Assembly: GCA_963691775.1 (NCBI GenBank)
Contig: OY829369.1
Coordinates: forward strand, 1,736,001 to 1,800,000
DNA from: JAZBPO01 sp963691775
Lineage (GTDB): Bacteria > Pseudomonadota > Gammaproteobacteria > Pseudomonadales > Azotimanducaceae
Length of the DNA stretch: 64,000 nt
Direction of reading: 5' to 3'
The notes beneath the pieces were generated by a model that made no database searches, had not been told where the DNA came from, and saw only the letters and a program-made list of their open reading frames with translations. Below, piece by piece: positions 35,319 through 44,727 of the stretch. How positions within the stretch are numbered: the first letter of the stretch is position 1; the number at the start of each line of letters is the position of its first letter. Made by a program: the position numbers and the translations under genes.

Positions 35319-36100
35319 GGGTCTTCCGTCTCCAGGGGCTGAGCGCTGGCGAGGCGGGTACTGTCCCCCTCCTCCAGCGGCAGGTCGCGCCATGCGACCG
35401 CGATTCCGTTGTCGTAGCGCGCGTCGAGGCTCACTACGTCCTGCATCTGATTGCGCAGTTCACTGTTGATCACCGTCACGAGCCGGCGCAGGCGTGCCAC
35501 GTGCCGATCAGCGCCCAGCAAGACGCGCGTACCGCCGCGCATGCGCACCCGGACGTCGCCGACGTCGTCCTGCTCAAGCGCTTCGATCTCAAGATCGAGG
35601 GGCCGAAAGACGTCAGAGACAAGCTGGAAGACGCGCATGACCTCGGGCGCACTGCCGGGCGGTCCGGCCAGCTGCGGCAGCGCATCAGCGCCGATGATTT
35701 CGAGCGGCTCGATGACCGCACCGCGCGACGACAGCAGCGCATCGCCCTGCCAGCGCGCCACTGGAACCTCTGGCGCAATGCGTATCTCGAGCCCGTCGGG
35801 CCAGCGGCGACGCACCGCAGCCGCATCGATCCAGGATTCCGCCGCAAGGCGCGCACGCAGCGCCCGCGCATCCAGGGTGACCAGCCCGGCCGGAAGGAAG
35901 GCGGCGACAACTTCCACCGCCCGAGCGCGCTCTGCGCCCGTCAGCTCACCCGACACCTCGACCACCTCTATCGGCACGTCCACGCGATCCCACAGCACAG
36001 ACAGCAGAGCTACGGCGGCGCCGAATGAGAGGGCCACGAACGCATAGCCGGCAACACGCCGCATGGGAGAGGCATCGGCGGAGGCGCGCGTGCGCGTCAT
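35294..36100 (-). CDS. ftsQ: Cell division protein FtsQ
   Basis: 268-residue bitopic divisome protein. A short cytosolic tail and one transmembrane helix (about 17-37) precede the POTRA domain (IEVVEVSGELTGAERARAVEVV) and the beta domain that contacts FtsB/FtsL. Its ATG overlaps the murC stop (ATGA), so murC is directly upstream; ddl and murB, which often separate them, are missing. Confidence 0.95.
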   Translation of the reverse strand: MTRTRASADASPMRRVAGYAFVALSFGAAVALLSVLWDRVDVPIEVVEVSGELTGAERARAVEVVAAFLPAGLVTLDARALRARLAAESWIDAAAVRRRWPDGLEIRIAPEVPVARWQGDALLSSRGAVIEPLEIIGADALPQLAGPPGSAPEVMRVFQLVSDVFRPLDLEIEALEQDDVGDVRVRMRGGTRVLLGADRHVARLRRLVTVINSELRNQMQDVVSLDARYDNGIAVAWRDLPLEEGDSTRLASAQPLETEDPWRLQPER

Positions 36101-37527
36101 GCGCCTCCCCCCTTCAGAGCTGCCGCAAGGCGACCGACGTCGCCGGCGCCCTGCGTGATGACCACATCGCCGTTTCTAACGACGTCTGCAAGTCGCGCTG
36201 GCACCTCGCCGAGCGTCGCAACGAAGAGTGGATCAGCTCCGCTTCGCCACTGGCGAACGGATCGCGCCAGCGCACGACCGTCCGCGCCAGCGATCGGCGC
36301 TTCGCCAGCCGCGTAGACCTCGAGCAGCAGGAGCAGGTCCACCTCGGAAAGAACGCGCACGAAGTCGTCGTAGAGATCGCGCGTACGAGTGAATCGATGG
36401 GGCTGATACACCATCACCACTCGACGTCCGGGCCAGCACTCGCGCACGGTCCGGACAACCGCTGCGACCTCGGTTGGATGGTGGCCATAATCGTCCACGA
36501 GGGTGACGTCCGCGCCCGCGATGCGCAGGTCCTGCACCTGAAAGCGGCGGCCGACGCCCTCGAAGCGCGCAAGGCCCGCAACGATCGCGGCATCGGCAAC
36601 GCCCTCGTCGCTGGCGACAGCGATGGCGGCAAGCGCATTGCGCACGTTGTGCTCGCCCGGGAGCGGCATCTCGATCTCGAGCGGCGCACGATCGCGGCGG
36701 AGGACGCGGAAGCGGCTCGACCGCTCGCGCGTCTCGATCGCCTCGCCGCGAACGTCCGCGTCCTCGGAAAGACCGTAGGTGATCACGGGCCGGCCTATGC
36801 GGGGCAGCATCTCGCGCACCGCAGCATCGTCAACGCAGAGCACTGCAACCCCGTAGAACGGCAGACGCTGCAGGAACTCGACGAAGGTGTCTCGCAAACG
36901 CGCAAAGTCGCCGCCGTAGGTTTCCATGTGATCGGCGTCGATATTGGTGACGACGGCAACCATCGGCTGGAGGTATAGGAAGGAAGCATCCGACTCATCG
37001 GCCTCGGCCACGAGATGGCGACTCGCGCCGAGACGAGCATTCGTGCCGGCGCTGTTGAGCAGGCCTCCGATCACGAAGGTGGGGTCGAGCCCCGCCGCCT
37101 CGAACACAGAGGTGACGAGCGAGGTTGTGGTGGTCTTGCCATGCGTCCCAGCAACGGCGATGCCGTGGCGATAGCGCATGAGCTCACCGAGCATTTCCGC
37201 ACGGCGCACGACCGGAATGCGGGCTTCACGCGCGGCAAGGAGCTCCGGGTTGTTCTCCGCAATGGCGCTCGAGATGACGATGACATCGGCACCCTCGATC
37301 TGCTCGCTGCGCTGACCGATGAACACCTTTGCGCCGAGCCTTTCCAGGCGCATACAGGTCTCGGAGTGCGCGAGATCGGAGCCCGTGATGCGATAGCCCT
37401 GATTGAGCAGTACCTCAGCAATTCCGCACATGCCCGAACCACCGATGCCGATGAAGTGGATACGGCGAATGCGGCGCATCTCGGGCACGTCGAAGAGCGC
37501 ACGGTCAGCGATCACGGTCGAACTCAT
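36097..37527 (-). CDS. murC: UDP-N-acetylmuramate-L-alanine ligase
   Basis: 476-residue ATP-dependent ligase adding L-Ala to UDP-MurNAc. N-terminal Rossmann motif HFIGIGGSGMCGIAEVL, ATP loop GTHGKTTTTS, and the DDYGHHPTE motif typical of MurC are all present. It starts within the ftsW stop (ATGA) and overlaps ftsQ by four bases. murG, expected between ftsW and murC, is not here. Confidence 0.98.
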   Translation of the reverse strand: MSSTVIADRALFDVPEMRRIRRIHFIGIGGSGMCGIAEVLLNQGYRITGSDLAHSETCMRLERLGAKVFIGQRSEQIEGADVIVISSAIAENNPELLAAREARIPVVRRAEMLGELMRYRHGIAVAGTHGKTTTTSLVTSVFEAAGLDPTFVIGGLLNSAGTNARLGASRHLVAEADESDASFLYLQPMVAVVTNIDADHMETYGGDFARLRDTFVEFLQRLPFYGVAVLCVDDAAVREMLPRIGRPVITYGLSEDADVRGEAIETRERSSRFRVLRRDRAPLEIEMPLPGEHNVRNALAAIAVASDEGVADAAIVAGLARFEGVGRRFQVQDLRIAGADVTLVDDYGHHPTEVAAVVRTVRECWPGRRVVMVYQPHRFTRTRDLYDDFVRVLSEVDLLLLLEVYAAGEAPIAGADGRALARSVRQWRSGADPLFVATLGEVPARLADVVRNGDVVITQGAGDVGRLAAALKGGGA

Positions 37528-38714
37528 GCGCGCGCCTCCCGCCGTCGACGCTCGCGCGGCGCTTCAGCTGCAGCAAGGCGATTCTCGAAGTCGACGCGCA
37601 GGCACAGAGCAAGGAGCGCGCAGGAGGCAATGAGCGCGTTCCCGCCGTAGGACACAAAGGGAAGCGTCAGCCCCTTCGTCGGAAGGAGGCCAGTGTTCAC
37701 GCCGAGACTGACCAGAGCCTGCACGCCGAGCATCAGAGCTGCCCCGTAAGCGATGTAGGCGGCGAACACATCCCCGCGCAGCTCTGCAGCACGACCGTGC
37801 CAGAGCCCCCGCAGCACGAGACTCGCAAGCAGCAGACACACCGCAATCGCGGTCACGGCACCAAGCTCTTCAGCTATGACGGCGAAGATGAAATCCGTGT
37901 GGGCTTCGGGCAGATAGAAGAGCTTCTGCAGACCCTCGCCCAATCCGACGCCAAACCACTCGCCGCGCCCAAAGGCGATGAGGGCCTGGGTGAGTTGATA
38001 GCCATCGCCATACTGGACGGCCCAGGGGTCTAGAAAGGCGTTCAGCCGCGCGAGGCGATAGGGCGAAGCAAACACTGCGACGGCAAGGGCCGCCCCGCCG
38101 ATGAGCGCGAGCACGCCGAGGTCACGCAGACGCGCGCCGGCGAGCAGGATCGTTCCAGCCGAAGCACCGAAGATCACCACCGTGGCGCCAAGATCCGGCT
38201 CCGCCAGAAGCAGCGTTGCGGGTATCAGGATCCACCCGAGCGGGCGAACCATGCCCATGAACGATGTGCGCACATCGTCCTGACGCCTCGCGAGATAGTG
38301 CGCGACATAGATGACCAGCAAGAACTTCGCCGCTTCCGAGGGCTGAAAGGAAACCGGCCCGAGCGCCACCCAGCGCAGGGCCCCATTCACCTCACGCCCA
38401 AGACCCGGCATGAGCACGAGGAGCAACAGTGCGATGGTGACGAAGTAAGACGCGGCGCCGATGCGGCGCCAGAAAGCCGTTGGAATCGCGAGGACAACGG
38501 CGAAGCCGGAGAGCGCGACAAGCAGGTAGATTCCGTGCCGCAGCAGATGATGCCAGGGATCACCGAAGCGACTTGCAGCAAGCTCCATGGACGCGCTGCT
38601 TACCGCCAGAATCCCGAAGCCGAGCAGAACCAGCCAGAGCCCAAGCAGCACGCCATCTATACCCTCGCCGGGTACGGCCTGTACGGGCAAGGCACTGGCT
38701 CGAGCCGCAGTCAT
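37524..38714 (-). CDS. ftsW: SEDS peptidoglycan glycosyltransferase FtsW
   Basis: About 396 residues with ten hydrophobic segments. SEDS motifs are visible: GREVNGALRWVALGPVSFQPSE, AEPDLGATVVI, PEAHTDFIFAVIAEELG, and the C-terminal PTKGLTLPFVSYGGNAL. It polymerises lipid II at the septum with its partner FtsI, encoded in the same cluster. ATG 38714 overlaps the murD stop (ATGA); a GTG three codons upstream is possible. Confidence 0.98.
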   Translation of the reverse strand: MTAARASALPVQAVPGEGIDGVLLGLWLVLLGFGILAVSSASMELAASRFGDPWHHLLRHGIYLLVALSGFAVVLAIPTAFWRRIGAASYFVTIALLLLVLMPGLGREVNGALRWVALGPVSFQPSEAAKFLLVIYVAHYLARRQDDVRTSFMGMVRPLGWILIPATLLLAEPDLGATVVIFGASAGTILLAGARLRDLGVLALIGGAALAVAVFASPYRLARLNAFLDPWAVQYGDGYQLTQALIAFGRGEWFGVGLGEGLQKLFYLPEAHTDFIFAVIAEELGAVTAIAVCLLLASLVLRGLWHGRAAELRGDVFAAYIAYGAALMLGVQALVSLGVNTGLLPTKGLTLPFVSYGGNALIASCALLALCLRVDFENRLAAAEAPRERRRREARA

Positions 38715-40078
38715 TGCGCGCACTCCCTTTCAAGGGCGCGGACCGCGTCAACGAAGGCATCTCCGCGCGCGCCGAAAGAGGCGTACTGATCGAAGCTTGC
38801 GCACGCTGGCGCCAGCAAAACCGTATCGCCAAGGGATGCAAACGCACGCGCAGCTCGAACTGCCGATGGCATATCGTCGACGAACGCATGGGGGCAAAGA
38901 TCACCAACCGCCTCCGCAATCGCCGGTGCGTCCTCTCCGAAAAGCACGAGCGCACGAACCGATGCGGCAACGCTGGCCCGCAGCTCAAGGAAATCGGCGC
39001 CCTTGCCGAGCCCGCCCGCCAGCAGCACGAGGCGACGCGCACCGTCGCCGAGACCTTCAAGGGCCGCACGGCAGGCGCCGACGTTGGTCGCCTTCGAATC
39101 ATTCACCCAGCGCACGCCCCCGAACTCCGCGACGGGCACGCACCGGTGCGGCAGCGGCGCATAGGCCAGCGCTGCGCCCCAGGATCGGTCCAGATCCGCG
39201 CCCATCACCTCCGCCATGGCAAGTGCAGCAAGCACGTTGAAGGCGTTGTGGCGGCCGGCAATCGGAAGATCCCGCGCCGGGAAGCGCCGGCCGTTGCCTG
39301 CGACGAGCTCGAGCGCATCGCCGCGGCCACGCAGGCCCCACTCACCGGAGCGAGGCGCGCTGCGCGCGCGCAAATGCACACGGCGTCCACCGAAGTCATC
39401 GTCCGGACGGATGCGCGGATCGTCGGCATCGAATACGGCGACGCGCGCGTGACGATAGATGCGACGCTTCGACGCCGCATAGGCCTCCATGGAGCCGTAG
39501 CGATCGAGGTGATCGACCGACAGATTGAGCAGCGCCGCGCAGGCGAGCGGCAGACGCGTGACGAGATCGAGCTGGAAGCTGGACAGTTCGAGCACATAGC
39601 CGTCACCTGGCGCACGGGCCAGCAGTTCGAGCGCTGGCTCACCGAGATTGCCGCCCACGGCAATCTCCATGCCCTCTGCGCGCAGCATCTCGCCGAGCAG
39701 ACTCGTGACGGTGCTCTTGCCGTTCGTCCCGCTGATGCCGGCAATGCGCGCATCGGTCGCGCGCGCGAAGAGCTCGATGTCGCCCGCAACGTCAACGCCT
39801 GCGGCACGCGCGCGCGCAACCACTGGCGCGTCGGCCGCGACTCCGGGGCTGACTGCGAGCAGCGCAGCAGCGGCGGCGCGCGCCGCATCGAAGCCACCGG
39901 TGCGAACATCGACCTGCGGCAGTTCGCGCTCGAAGGTCGCGATGTCGGGCGGCGCGTCTCGCGTGTCCATCGCGCACACGCGCCACCCCGATCCCGCGAG
40001 GTGGCGGGCGCAGGAGAGTCCGCTTGGCCCCATACCCAGCACCACGGCCTCGCCGGACCTGTCGGCCGCCGTGCTCAT
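38711..40078 (-). CDS. murD: UDP-N-acetylmuramoyl-L-alanine-D-glutamate ligase
   Basis: 455-residue ligase adding D-Glu. ATP loop GISGTNGKSTVTSL, the ELSSFQLD motif and C-terminal VNDSKATNVGA are diagnostic for MurD. The ATG overlaps the mraY stop (ATGA) and the gene ends in an ATGA overlap with ftsW. Confidence 0.98.
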   Translation of the reverse strand: MSTAADRSGEAVVLGMGPSGLSCARHLAGSGWRVCAMDTRDAPPDIATFERELPQVDVRTGGFDAARAAAAALLAVSPGVAADAPVVARARAAGVDVAGDIELFARATDARIAGISGTNGKSTVTSLLGEMLRAEGMEIAVGGNLGEPALELLARAPGDGYVLELSSFQLDLVTRLPLACAALLNLSVDHLDRYGSMEAYAASKRRIYRHARVAVFDADDPRIRPDDDFGGRRVHLRARSAPRSGEWGLRGRGDALELVAGNGRRFPARDLPIAGRHNAFNVLAALAMAEVMGADLDRSWGAALAYAPLPHRCVPVAEFGGVRWVNDSKATNVGACRAALEGLGDGARRLVLLAGGLGKGADFLELRASVAASVRALVLFGEDAPAIAEAVGDLCPHAFVDDMPSAVRAARAFASLGDTVLLAPACASFDQYASFGARGDAFVDAVRALERECAQ

Positions 40079-41157
40079 CGCAGCTTCAACGTCGACAGCC
40101 CGATCAGCACGAGCATGAGGGAGATGATCCAGAAGCGGACGATCACGCGCGGCTCAGGCCATCCCTTGAGCTCGAAGTGATGATGGATCGGCGCCATGCG
40201 AAAGATGCGCCGCCCCGTCAGCTTGAAAGATGCAACCTGAAGGATCACGGACACCGTCTCCAGCACGAAGACGCCGCCCATGATGAACAGAACGATCTCC
40301 TGGCGGATCACGACGGCCACGAAGCCGAGCGCCGCACCAAGCGCGAGCGCACCGACATCGCCCATGAAGACCTGGGCCGGATAGGTGTTGAACCAGAGGA
40401 AGCCGAGCCCGGCGCCGACCATGGCGCCGCAGAAGATCGCGAGCTCTCCGGACCCCGCGACGTAGGGAATCTGCAGGTACTGGGAGAACTCGACGTGGCC
40501 GGTGACGTAGGCGATGAGCCCGAGCGCGCCCGCCACCATGGCCGACGGCATGATCGCGAGCCCGTCCAGACCGTCGGTGAGATTGACCGCGTTCGAACTG
40601 CCGACGATGACGAAGTACGTCAGCACGACATAGAAAATGCCGAGATCGATCGCGACCGACTTGAAGAAGGGAACGATCAGCGTCGTTTCGACCGGGCTCG
40701 TCGCCGTCTCGTAGAGAACGACGGCCACGCCCATGCCGGCGACGGATTGCCACAGGTACTTCCAGCGCGCAGCGAGGCCGGCCGGATCGCGACGCACGAC
40801 CTTGCGATAGTCGTCCACCCAGCCGACGGCGCCGAACGCCAGGATCACGCCGACCGCAAGCCATACGAAGCGATTGCTCAGATCACTCCAGAGCAGGGTC
40901 GAGAGGACGATGGCGACGATGATGAGCGCCCCGCCCATGGTCGGCGTACCGGCCTTCGAAAGATGCGACTGCGGCCCGTCGCTGCGCACCGCCTGGCCGA
41001 TCTGATGATGGGTGAGACGCCGGATCATCGAAGGTCCGACGAGCAGCGAAGTCGCGAGCGCCGTCATCACCGCGAGGATTGTCCGCAGCGTGATGTAGCC
41101 GAACACCCCGAAGCCCGAGGCGAAGGTCTCGAGCCACTCCGTCAGCCACAGGAGCAT
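40075..41157 (-). CDS. mraY: Phospho-N-acetylmuramoyl-pentapeptide transferase
   Basis: 360-residue inner-membrane enzyme making lipid I. Ten hydrophobic segments with the family motifs KAGTPTMGGALII, GWVDDYRK, NAVNLTDGLDGLA and the late APIHHHFELKGWPE. It starts 16 bases inside murE; murF, usually between them, is absent. Confidence 0.98.
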   Translation of the reverse strand: MLLWLTEWLETFASGFGVFGYITLRTILAVMTALATSLLVGPSMIRRLTHHQIGQAVRSDGPQSHLSKAGTPTMGGALIIVAIVLSTLLWSDLSNRFVWLAVGVILAFGAVGWVDDYRKVVRRDPAGLAARWKYLWQSVAGMGVAVVLYETATSPVETTLIVPFFKSVAIDLGIFYVVLTYFVIVGSSNAVNLTDGLDGLAIMPSAMVAGALGLIAYVTGHVEFSQYLQIPYVAGSGELAIFCGAMVGAGLGFLWFNTYPAQVFMGDVGALALGAALGFVAVVIRQEIVLFIMGGVFVLETVSVILQVASFKLTGRRIFRMAPIHHHFELKGWPEPRVIVRFWIISLMLVLIGLSTLKLR

Positions 41158-42680
41158 GCGCTTTCCTCCTGCGGGGGCGCCATCGCATCGGCCACCAGGG
41201 CCTCGACGACTGCGACATCCGAATAGGGCAGCCGGCCTTGAGGACCTTCCTGGTAATCCTCATGCCCTTTTCCTGCGACAAGCACGACGTCGCCTGGGGC
41301 TGCACCGGCAAACGCCGTGGTGATGGCCCGCCGACGATCGCGCTCCACCACGACGTCGAGCGTCGCCGGGATGCCCTCAAGAATTCCGGAGACGATCGAG
41401 TCACCGTCTTCGCCGCGCGGATTGTCATCGGTAACGATGATCCGGTCCGCCAGCGACGCAGCCGCCTCGCCCATGAGCGCCCGCTTACCTGGATCACGCT
41501 CGCCGCCGCACCCGAACACGCAGTGCACGCGGCCAGAGAAGTGGCCACGCAGCACCTTGAGCGCCTGCGCCAGCGCGTCCGGCGTATGGGCGTAGTCAAC
41601 CACCGCAGTAAATCCAGCCGGATGTGCGATCGGCTGCAGGCGCCCGACGACCGGGTGCGCGCGACCCGCAGCCGCCAGCACCGCATCGAACGGCAGCCCC
41701 AGGCCCACGAGCAGCGTCACCGAACCGAGCAGATTGGAGAGCAGAAAATCACCGAGCAGGGGTGTCGAAACGGTGCCGCGGCCCCAAAGGGAGTCAAGCT
41801 CGACCTCGAGACGGCCGCCAACGGGGCGCTGCGCCCGCACGTGCAGCGCCGCCGAAGGGTCGGTCAGCGAATAGTCGAAAACCTCGACCGCGCTCGGGAT
41901 GCGACCGGGCAACTCGCGCGCAAAGGGGTCATCGCGATTGATCACACCCACCTCTACACCCGGGGCCAGAAACAGCTGACGCTTTGCTTCGCCGTATGCC
42001 GCCATGGAACCGTGATAGTCGAGATGATCGCGCGTGAGATTGGTGAGCATCACGCCGGCGAAGGAGATGCCTGCGGTGCGCTCCTGATCGAGCGCGTGCG
42101 AGGAGACCTCCATGGCGACCCATTGGGCCCCGGCGTCGCGCATCCAGGCGAGCGAAGCAGCGAGCGTCACCGTGTCCGCCGTCGTCAGGCCGGTGTATCG
42201 GAGCGCTCCCGGAAACCCGTTACCGAGGGTGCCGCAGATGCCGGAGCGATGGTCGAGCGCCGTGAGCATCTCGGCAAGATGGTGGGTGCATGAGGTCTTG
42301 CCGTTGGTTCCGGTGACGCCCAGCACGCGCATCGCGCGGGAGGGATGATCGAACCAGGCGGCCGCGAGGCGCCCGATATGACGCTGGAGCTCATCGACGC
42401 CGGCGATCGGCACTTCGCCGGCGAGCGCGCGGTCCGAGTCGTCGACCTCGCCGTCGATCAGTATCGCGCTGGCGCCGCGCGCAACGGCATCACCGATGAA
42501 GCGGCGCCCATCCGTGGCGCGGCCGGACACGGCCAGGAACAGATCTCCGCCGCGCACGCGGCGCGAATCCAGCGCAAGCCCCGACAGCGGGGCGGCAAGC
42601 AGACCCGGATCAGTCGGCGCCAGGGCCGCGAGATCTGCATGTGCAAACACTTCGGCAACGGAGCGCGCGCGCGCGTTCAC
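41142..42680 (-). CDS. murE: UDP-MurNAc-tripeptide synthetase (meso-DAP adding)
   Basis: 512-residue ligase adding the third stem residue. ATP loop VTGTNGKTSCTHHL; the DNPR motif (TDDNPRGED) marks meso-diaminopimelate specificity. C-terminal AGKGHEDYQ is conserved. Length is normal, so there is no fusion with MurF. ATGA overlap with ftsI upstream; overlaps mraY downstream by 16 bases. Confidence 0.98.
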   Translation of the reverse strand: MNARARSVAEVFAHADLAALAPTDPGLLAAPLSGLALDSRRVRGGDLFLAVSGRATDGRRFIGDAVARGASAILIDGEVDDSDRALAGEVPIAGVDELQRHIGRLAAAWFDHPSRAMRVLGVTGTNGKTSCTHHLAEMLTALDHRSGICGTLGNGFPGALRYTGLTTADTVTLAASLAWMRDAGAQWVAMEVSSHALDQERTAGISFAGVMLTNLTRDHLDYHGSMAAYGEAKRQLFLAPGVEVGVINRDDPFARELPGRIPSAVEVFDYSLTDPSAALHVRAQRPVGGRLEVELDSLWGRGTVSTPLLGDFLLSNLLGSVTLLVGLGLPFDAVLAAAGRAHPVVGRLQPIAHPAGFTAVVDYAHTPDALAQALKVLRGHFSGRVHCVFGCGGERDPGKRALMGEAAASLADRIIVTDDNPRGEDGDSIVSGILEGIPATLDVVVERDRRRAITTAFAGAAPGDVVLVAGKGHEDYQEGPQGRLPYSDVAVVEALVADAMAPPQEESACSCG

Positions 42681-44401
42681 GCCTCGGCTCCTCGCGGCTG
42701 GCGCACGGGCCCCTCATGTTCTGCTACCGCCATCGCTTCGCCGTCCGGAGGCACGGCGAGCAAGCGCAGGGCCCCGGCGACGACACGGGCGAATACCGGA
42801 GCCGCGACAGCGCCACCTCCGGTCCGCTCGACCTTGGGCTCGTTGACCAGCACGACTGCAGCAATGCGCGGCGCTGTCGCCGGCGCGAAGCCCACGAACC
42901 AGGCCAGATGTCGCTCGTCGTCGTAACCGTCGGCGCCAACCTTGCGCGCCGTCCCGGTCTTGCCGGCGATGCGGTAGCCCGGAATCGCAGCCCGCGCAGC
43001 TGTTCCATCATCGCGAACCACTTGTTCGAGCATGCCTGCGAGCATCTCCGCAATCGGCCTCGAGAGCACCGATTCCACTGGCGGGGGTGCGCGCTCGCTG
43101 TCCGCGCGCAGAAGCGTTGGCGCGCGCATCTGACCCTCGTTCGCGAACACCGTGTAGGCCTGCGCCAGCTGCAGCGGCGTCACCGACAGGCCATATCCGT
43201 AGGCGAGCGTTACGCGCTCGATCTCGCGCCAGCGGTGCGCGCCCGGCAGGCGCCCTGCTTCCTCTCCAGGGAACGCCACGCCGGTGCTGCGACCCAGCCC
43301 GAAACGAGAGAAGAGCTCACGCAAGGTCGCGTCCTCGAGCTCAAGAGCAATCTTCGAAATCCCGACCTGGGACGACTTGGCGATGATCTCGCCCAAATCG
43401 AGTTCGCCGCGATTGAGCGGATCAGTGATCAACTTGTCGCCCACACGAATTCGACCGGGCGAGGTGTCGACGCGCGAATCCGCCTCGAAGCGCCCGGTTT
43501 CAAGAGCAGCCGCGACGGTGAGGGGCTTCACCGTCGAGCCCGGCTCGTAGGTATCTGTCACGGCGCGATTGCGCATGCGCGCGAGATCGCCGGCCACCGG
43601 CGCATTGGGGTTGTAGCCGGGCTGATTGACCATGGCGAGGATCTCGCCCGTGGCGACGTCAAGCACCACCACCGTTGCCGACTGCGCCGAGTACTGGGTC
43701 ATCGCCGCCTTCAGCTCGCGATAGGCCAGGTACTGCAGACGCAGATCGATGGACAGGAACAGGTCGCGTCCAGGCTCTACGGCCTCGAGCAGCTCGAGAT
43801 CACGAACAATGCGGCCGCGACGATCGCGGATGACGCGCTTGGCGCCCGGGGCGCCGGACAGCCAGTCCTCGAAGGCGAGTTCCACGCCCTCGAGGCCGAC
43901 ATCGTCGATGTCCGTCAGGCCCACGAGATGCGCCGCAACTTCGCCTGCAGGATAGAAACGCTTGTACTCATCCTGCTGCTCGATCCCCGGAATGCGCAGC
44001 GCCGCGATGCGATCGGCGAGGCCGGGATCGACCTGGCGCCGAAGGTAATGAAAGCGACGGCCGCTGCCCCGAGCGAGCCGGTCGCTGAGGGCCTCCGGGG
44101 CCAATTCAAGCAGCGACGCGAGCTGCGGCAGTGCAGGATGTCCAAGATCCACGGCTACGGGATCTGCCCAGATCGACGCCACGGGCGTCGATACGGCGAG
44201 GGGCTCGCCACGGCGATCGTAAATGGCCCCTCGAACCGCAGGAACGCGCAGGGTGCGGATGGTCCGCGCATCGCCCTCGCGCTGCAGGAAGTCGCGCGCC
44301 GATTCACCCTGAAGCATGACCACGCGCACGCAGACCACAGCGCAGAACGCAACGAGCAAAGCGCTCACCACGCCGATGCGCCAACCCCCGGCAGCGTTCA
44401 T
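42677..44401 (-). CDS. ftsI: Septal transpeptidase FtsI (PBP3)
   Basis: 574-residue class B penicillin-binding protein with one N-terminal membrane helix (about 9-29), a dimerisation/pedestal domain and a C-terminal transpeptidase. The catalytic tetrad S289-TVK292 and the KTG motif (AGKTGTA) are present. The SxN motif is changed: KSSQVG (343-345) has Gln where Asn is usual. Start ATG 44401 overlaps the ftsL stop (ATGA); the longer frame upstream belongs to ftsL and rsmH read out of phase. Confidence 0.97.
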   Translation of the reverse strand: MNAAGGWRIGVVSALLVAFCAVVCVRVVMLQGESARDFLQREGDARTIRTLRVPAVRGAIYDRRGEPLAVSTPVASIWADPVAVDLGHPALPQLASLLELAPEALSDRLARGSGRRFHYLRRQVDPGLADRIAALRIPGIEQQDEYKRFYPAGEVAAHLVGLTDIDDVGLEGVELAFEDWLSGAPGAKRVIRDRRGRIVRDLELLEAVEPGRDLFLSIDLRLQYLAYRELKAAMTQYSAQSATVVVLDVATGEILAMVNQPGYNPNAPVAGDLARMRNRAVTDTYEPGSTVKPLTVAAALETGRFEADSRVDTSPGRIRVGDKLITDPLNRGELDLGEIIAKSSQVGISKIALELEDATLRELFSRFGLGRSTGVAFPGEEAGRLPGAHRWREIERVTLAYGYGLSVTPLQLAQAYTVFANEGQMRAPTLLRADSERAPPPVESVLSRPIAEMLAGMLEQVVRDDGTAARAAIPGYRIAGKTGTARKVGADGYDDERHLAWFVGFAPATAPRIAAVVLVNEPKVERTGGGAVAAPVFARVVAGALRLLAVPPDGEAMAVAEHEGPVRQPRGAEA

Positions 44402-44727
44402 CGCGGCGGCTCCCCGGCACTGATCAGGCGCGTATCGCGGGGTTCGGGCATGCGCATGGCAAGACGTTCCGCCGCAAGGGTCTCCACCCGGTTGTAGGCG
44501 GAAAAGGTGCTGCGCTCGAGGAGCAGACGCCCGCGCTGAGCAATCAGCGCATCGCGCTCCTGACGCAGACGCTCGGATTCCATGAACAAACCGCGCGCCC
44601 GATGCGAAGTCTCCACGACCCAGAGCCCGGACAGGAGCACGGCGCCCCCCAGAAGCGCAGCGACCCGCGTAGCGGGTCGCTCGAGCCAGCCATGGAGCGC
44701 GGACAGCAACCCCCGCGCCTGGCTCAC
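44398..44727 (-). CDS. ftsL: Cell division protein FtsL
   Basis: 109-residue bitopic protein: short cytosolic N-terminus, one transmembrane helix (about 20-40), then a periplasmic heptad-like coiled coil (ESERLRQERDALIAQRGRLLLERS) ending in the RVETLAAERLAM motif of FtsL. Partner of FtsB and FtsQ. GTG start overlaps the rsmH stop; ATGA overlap with ftsI follows. Confidence 0.93.
   Translation of the reverse strand: MSQARGLLSALHGWLERPATRVAALLGGAVLLSGLWVVETSHRARGLFMESERLRQERDALIAQRGRLLLERSTFSAYNRVETLAAERLAMRMPEPRDTRLISAGEPPR

Noticed and set aside
42641..44497. Open frame of 618 codons on the plus strand
   Set aside because: Antisense to ftsI, whose motifs and overlaps are unambiguous.
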